From: Micrococcales bacterium
GTDB lineage: Bacteria; Actinomycetota; Actinomycetes; Actinomycetales; Dermatophilaceae
DNA length: 8,407 nucleotides
Reading direction: 5' to 3'
NCBI GenBank assembly: GCA_030537915.1
Contig: JAUNUZ010000083.1
Span: forward strand, 1-8,407
The notes below the pieces were generated by a model that was not told the DNA's origin, did not search any database, and saw nothing but the letters and a program-made list of their open reading frames with translations. Below, in pieces: positions 7,747-8,407 of this stretch. The translations under genes and the position numbers were made by a program. Each line of letters begins with the position of its first letter. Position 1 is the stretch's first letter.

Positions 7747-8407
7747 ATGTGGTCAGCACCTCTCCTGGATGCCGCGGACCTGGCAATCCTGCAGTTCCTC
7801 GCGGCGCACCGGACCGACTGGTTGACCTCGATACCGTTGACGATCGGCGTTCTGGGGACGAGCTCGTGGGTCATCGGACCCCTGGCGCTCGTGGGGCTCG
7901 TCGGACTCGGCCTCAAACGCCGGACTTGGCGCACCGGGGCGGCCGTCGTCGTGTCGGTGCTGGCGGCGCAGCTGCTCGTCGGCCCGCTCAAGGACGCCAT
8001 CGAACGGCCCCGTCCTGCCATGGATCTCACTCTGCTGGCCGGATCGGGGTACGCATTCCCCTCGACGCACGCTGCGTTCACGTCGGCCGCCGTCGCGGCC
8101 TACCTAGCGATCACTCACGCCGCGCGGTCCCGGACTGGGCAGAACGGGGACCGCGATCGGCACCGCAGCGCCACGGCCGTGGTACTCGTCGGGTTCGTGG
8201 CCTTCGTCGGGGTCTGCATGATCTACCTCGGATCGCACTGGTCCACCGACGTGCTCGCGGGCTGGCTGCTCGGCACGCCCCTTGGCTGGCTCGTCGGGAG
8301 ACTCCTGCGAGCACGACCACCCCGCCCGGGACGCGACACGGCCCCGGGGCCCCAAGCCCCCGGGCCGGGGGGGCCCCCCCCGGCCGGGGGGGGGGGGGGT
8401 GTGACCC
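7747..8407 (+). CDS. PAP2-superfamily membrane phosphatase-like protein, 3' end not in window
   Basis: PAP2 enzymes remove phosphate from lipid phosphates such as phosphatidate or polyprenyl pyrophosphates at the membrane. The frame from ATG 7747 has no stop before the window end (220 codons). An in-frame GTG at 7729 is an alternative start; neither has a clear ribosome-binding site. Hydrophobic segments lie at about 31-55, 63-81, 109-124, 143-161 and 168-184. The phosphatase motifs are KDAIERPRP (Lys82, Arg89-Pro90; fits KX6RP), PSTH (105-108, for PSGH) and YLGSHWSTDVLAGW (His164, Asp168). The Ser-Arg pair that normally opens the third motif is Cys157-Met158 here, so the phosphate-contacting Arg is missing and activity is uncertain. 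After about residue 198 the frame is only Pro/Gly from G and C runs, which is probably unreliable sequence. A role in lipid or cell-wall precursor metabolism is inferred from the family alone. Confidence 0.87.
   Translation, partial: MWSAPLLDAADLAILQFLAAHRTDWLTSIPLTIGVLGTSSWVIGPLALVGLVGLGLKRRTWRTGAAVVVSVLAAQLLVGPLKDAIERPRPAMDLTLLAGSGYAFPSTHAAFTSAAVAAYLAITHAARSRTGQNGDRDRHRSATAVVLVGFVAFVGVCMIYLGSHWSTDVLAGWLLGTPLGWLVGRLLRARPPRPGRDTAPGPQAPGPGGPPPAGGGGGVT
8341..8407. repeat. G/C homopolymer low-complexity tract at the window end
   Basis: Alternating runs of G and C end the window, including 7 G (8367-8373), 8 C (8374-8381) and 14 G (8386-8399). This departs sharply from the normal coding texture just before it. 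It is most simply explained as low-quality sequence at a contig end, so the last 20 or so residues of the PAP2 frame should not be trusted. Confidence 0.7.

Noticed and set aside
5900..7786. Long open frame on the - strand opposite the histidine kinase
   Set aside because: Antisense shadow of the kinase, with Arg/Gly/Asp-rich low-information sequence and no ribosome-binding site.
7710..8355. Several short open frames on the - strand across the PAP2 gene
   Set aside because: They lie opposite clear PAP2 motifs (KX6RP, PSTH, H-x3-D) and carry no signatures of their own.

Overview
The window looks like chromosomal DNA from a high-GC actinobacterium. Three things point that way: strong G/C bias at third codon positions, a GTP-type phosphoenolpyruvate carboxykinase of the actinobacterial form (about 612 aa, Cys at position 273), and an OmpR/PhoP-type response regulator followed by its histidine kinase with a GTGA overlap. 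I cannot place it below phylum or class. I see no tRNA, rRNA, CRISPR array, transposase or phage gene.

Layout: (1) bases 1-825, + strand, the C-terminal two thirds of an enolase-family protein, cut by the window start. (2) 948-2927, - strand, a fused acyl-CoA:acetate/3-ketoacid (propionate-type) CoA-transferase with an extra C-terminal domain, convergent with the enolase gene. (3) 2928-3273, a divergent control region holding a perfect CRP/GlxR-type palindrome (TTGTGA-N6-TCACAA) and a 7-bp stem-loop just upstream of the next gene. (4) 3274-5112, + strand, GTP-dependent PEP carboxykinase (pckG). (5) 5250-5987 and 5984-7549, + strand, a two-component system. (6) 7747 to the window end, + strand, a membrane PAP2-superfamily protein whose 3' end runs into a G/C homopolymer tract that looks like poor-quality contig-end sequence.

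How the genes may work together: enolase and PEP carboxykinase are successive steps of gluconeogenesis (oxaloacetate to PEP to 2-phosphoglycerate). The CoA-transferase activates or exchanges short-chain acids that feed the same route. The CRP-type site between the CoA-transferase and pckG suggests cAMP-linked carbon control of one or both (inference). The two-component system and the PAP2 gene form a second, envelope-related block; a functional link to the carbon genes is not shown by the sequence. I found no convincing new biological system. The most useful leads are the CRP-type site, the C-terminal extension of the CoA-transferase, the altered PAP2 motif, and the unusual enolase.
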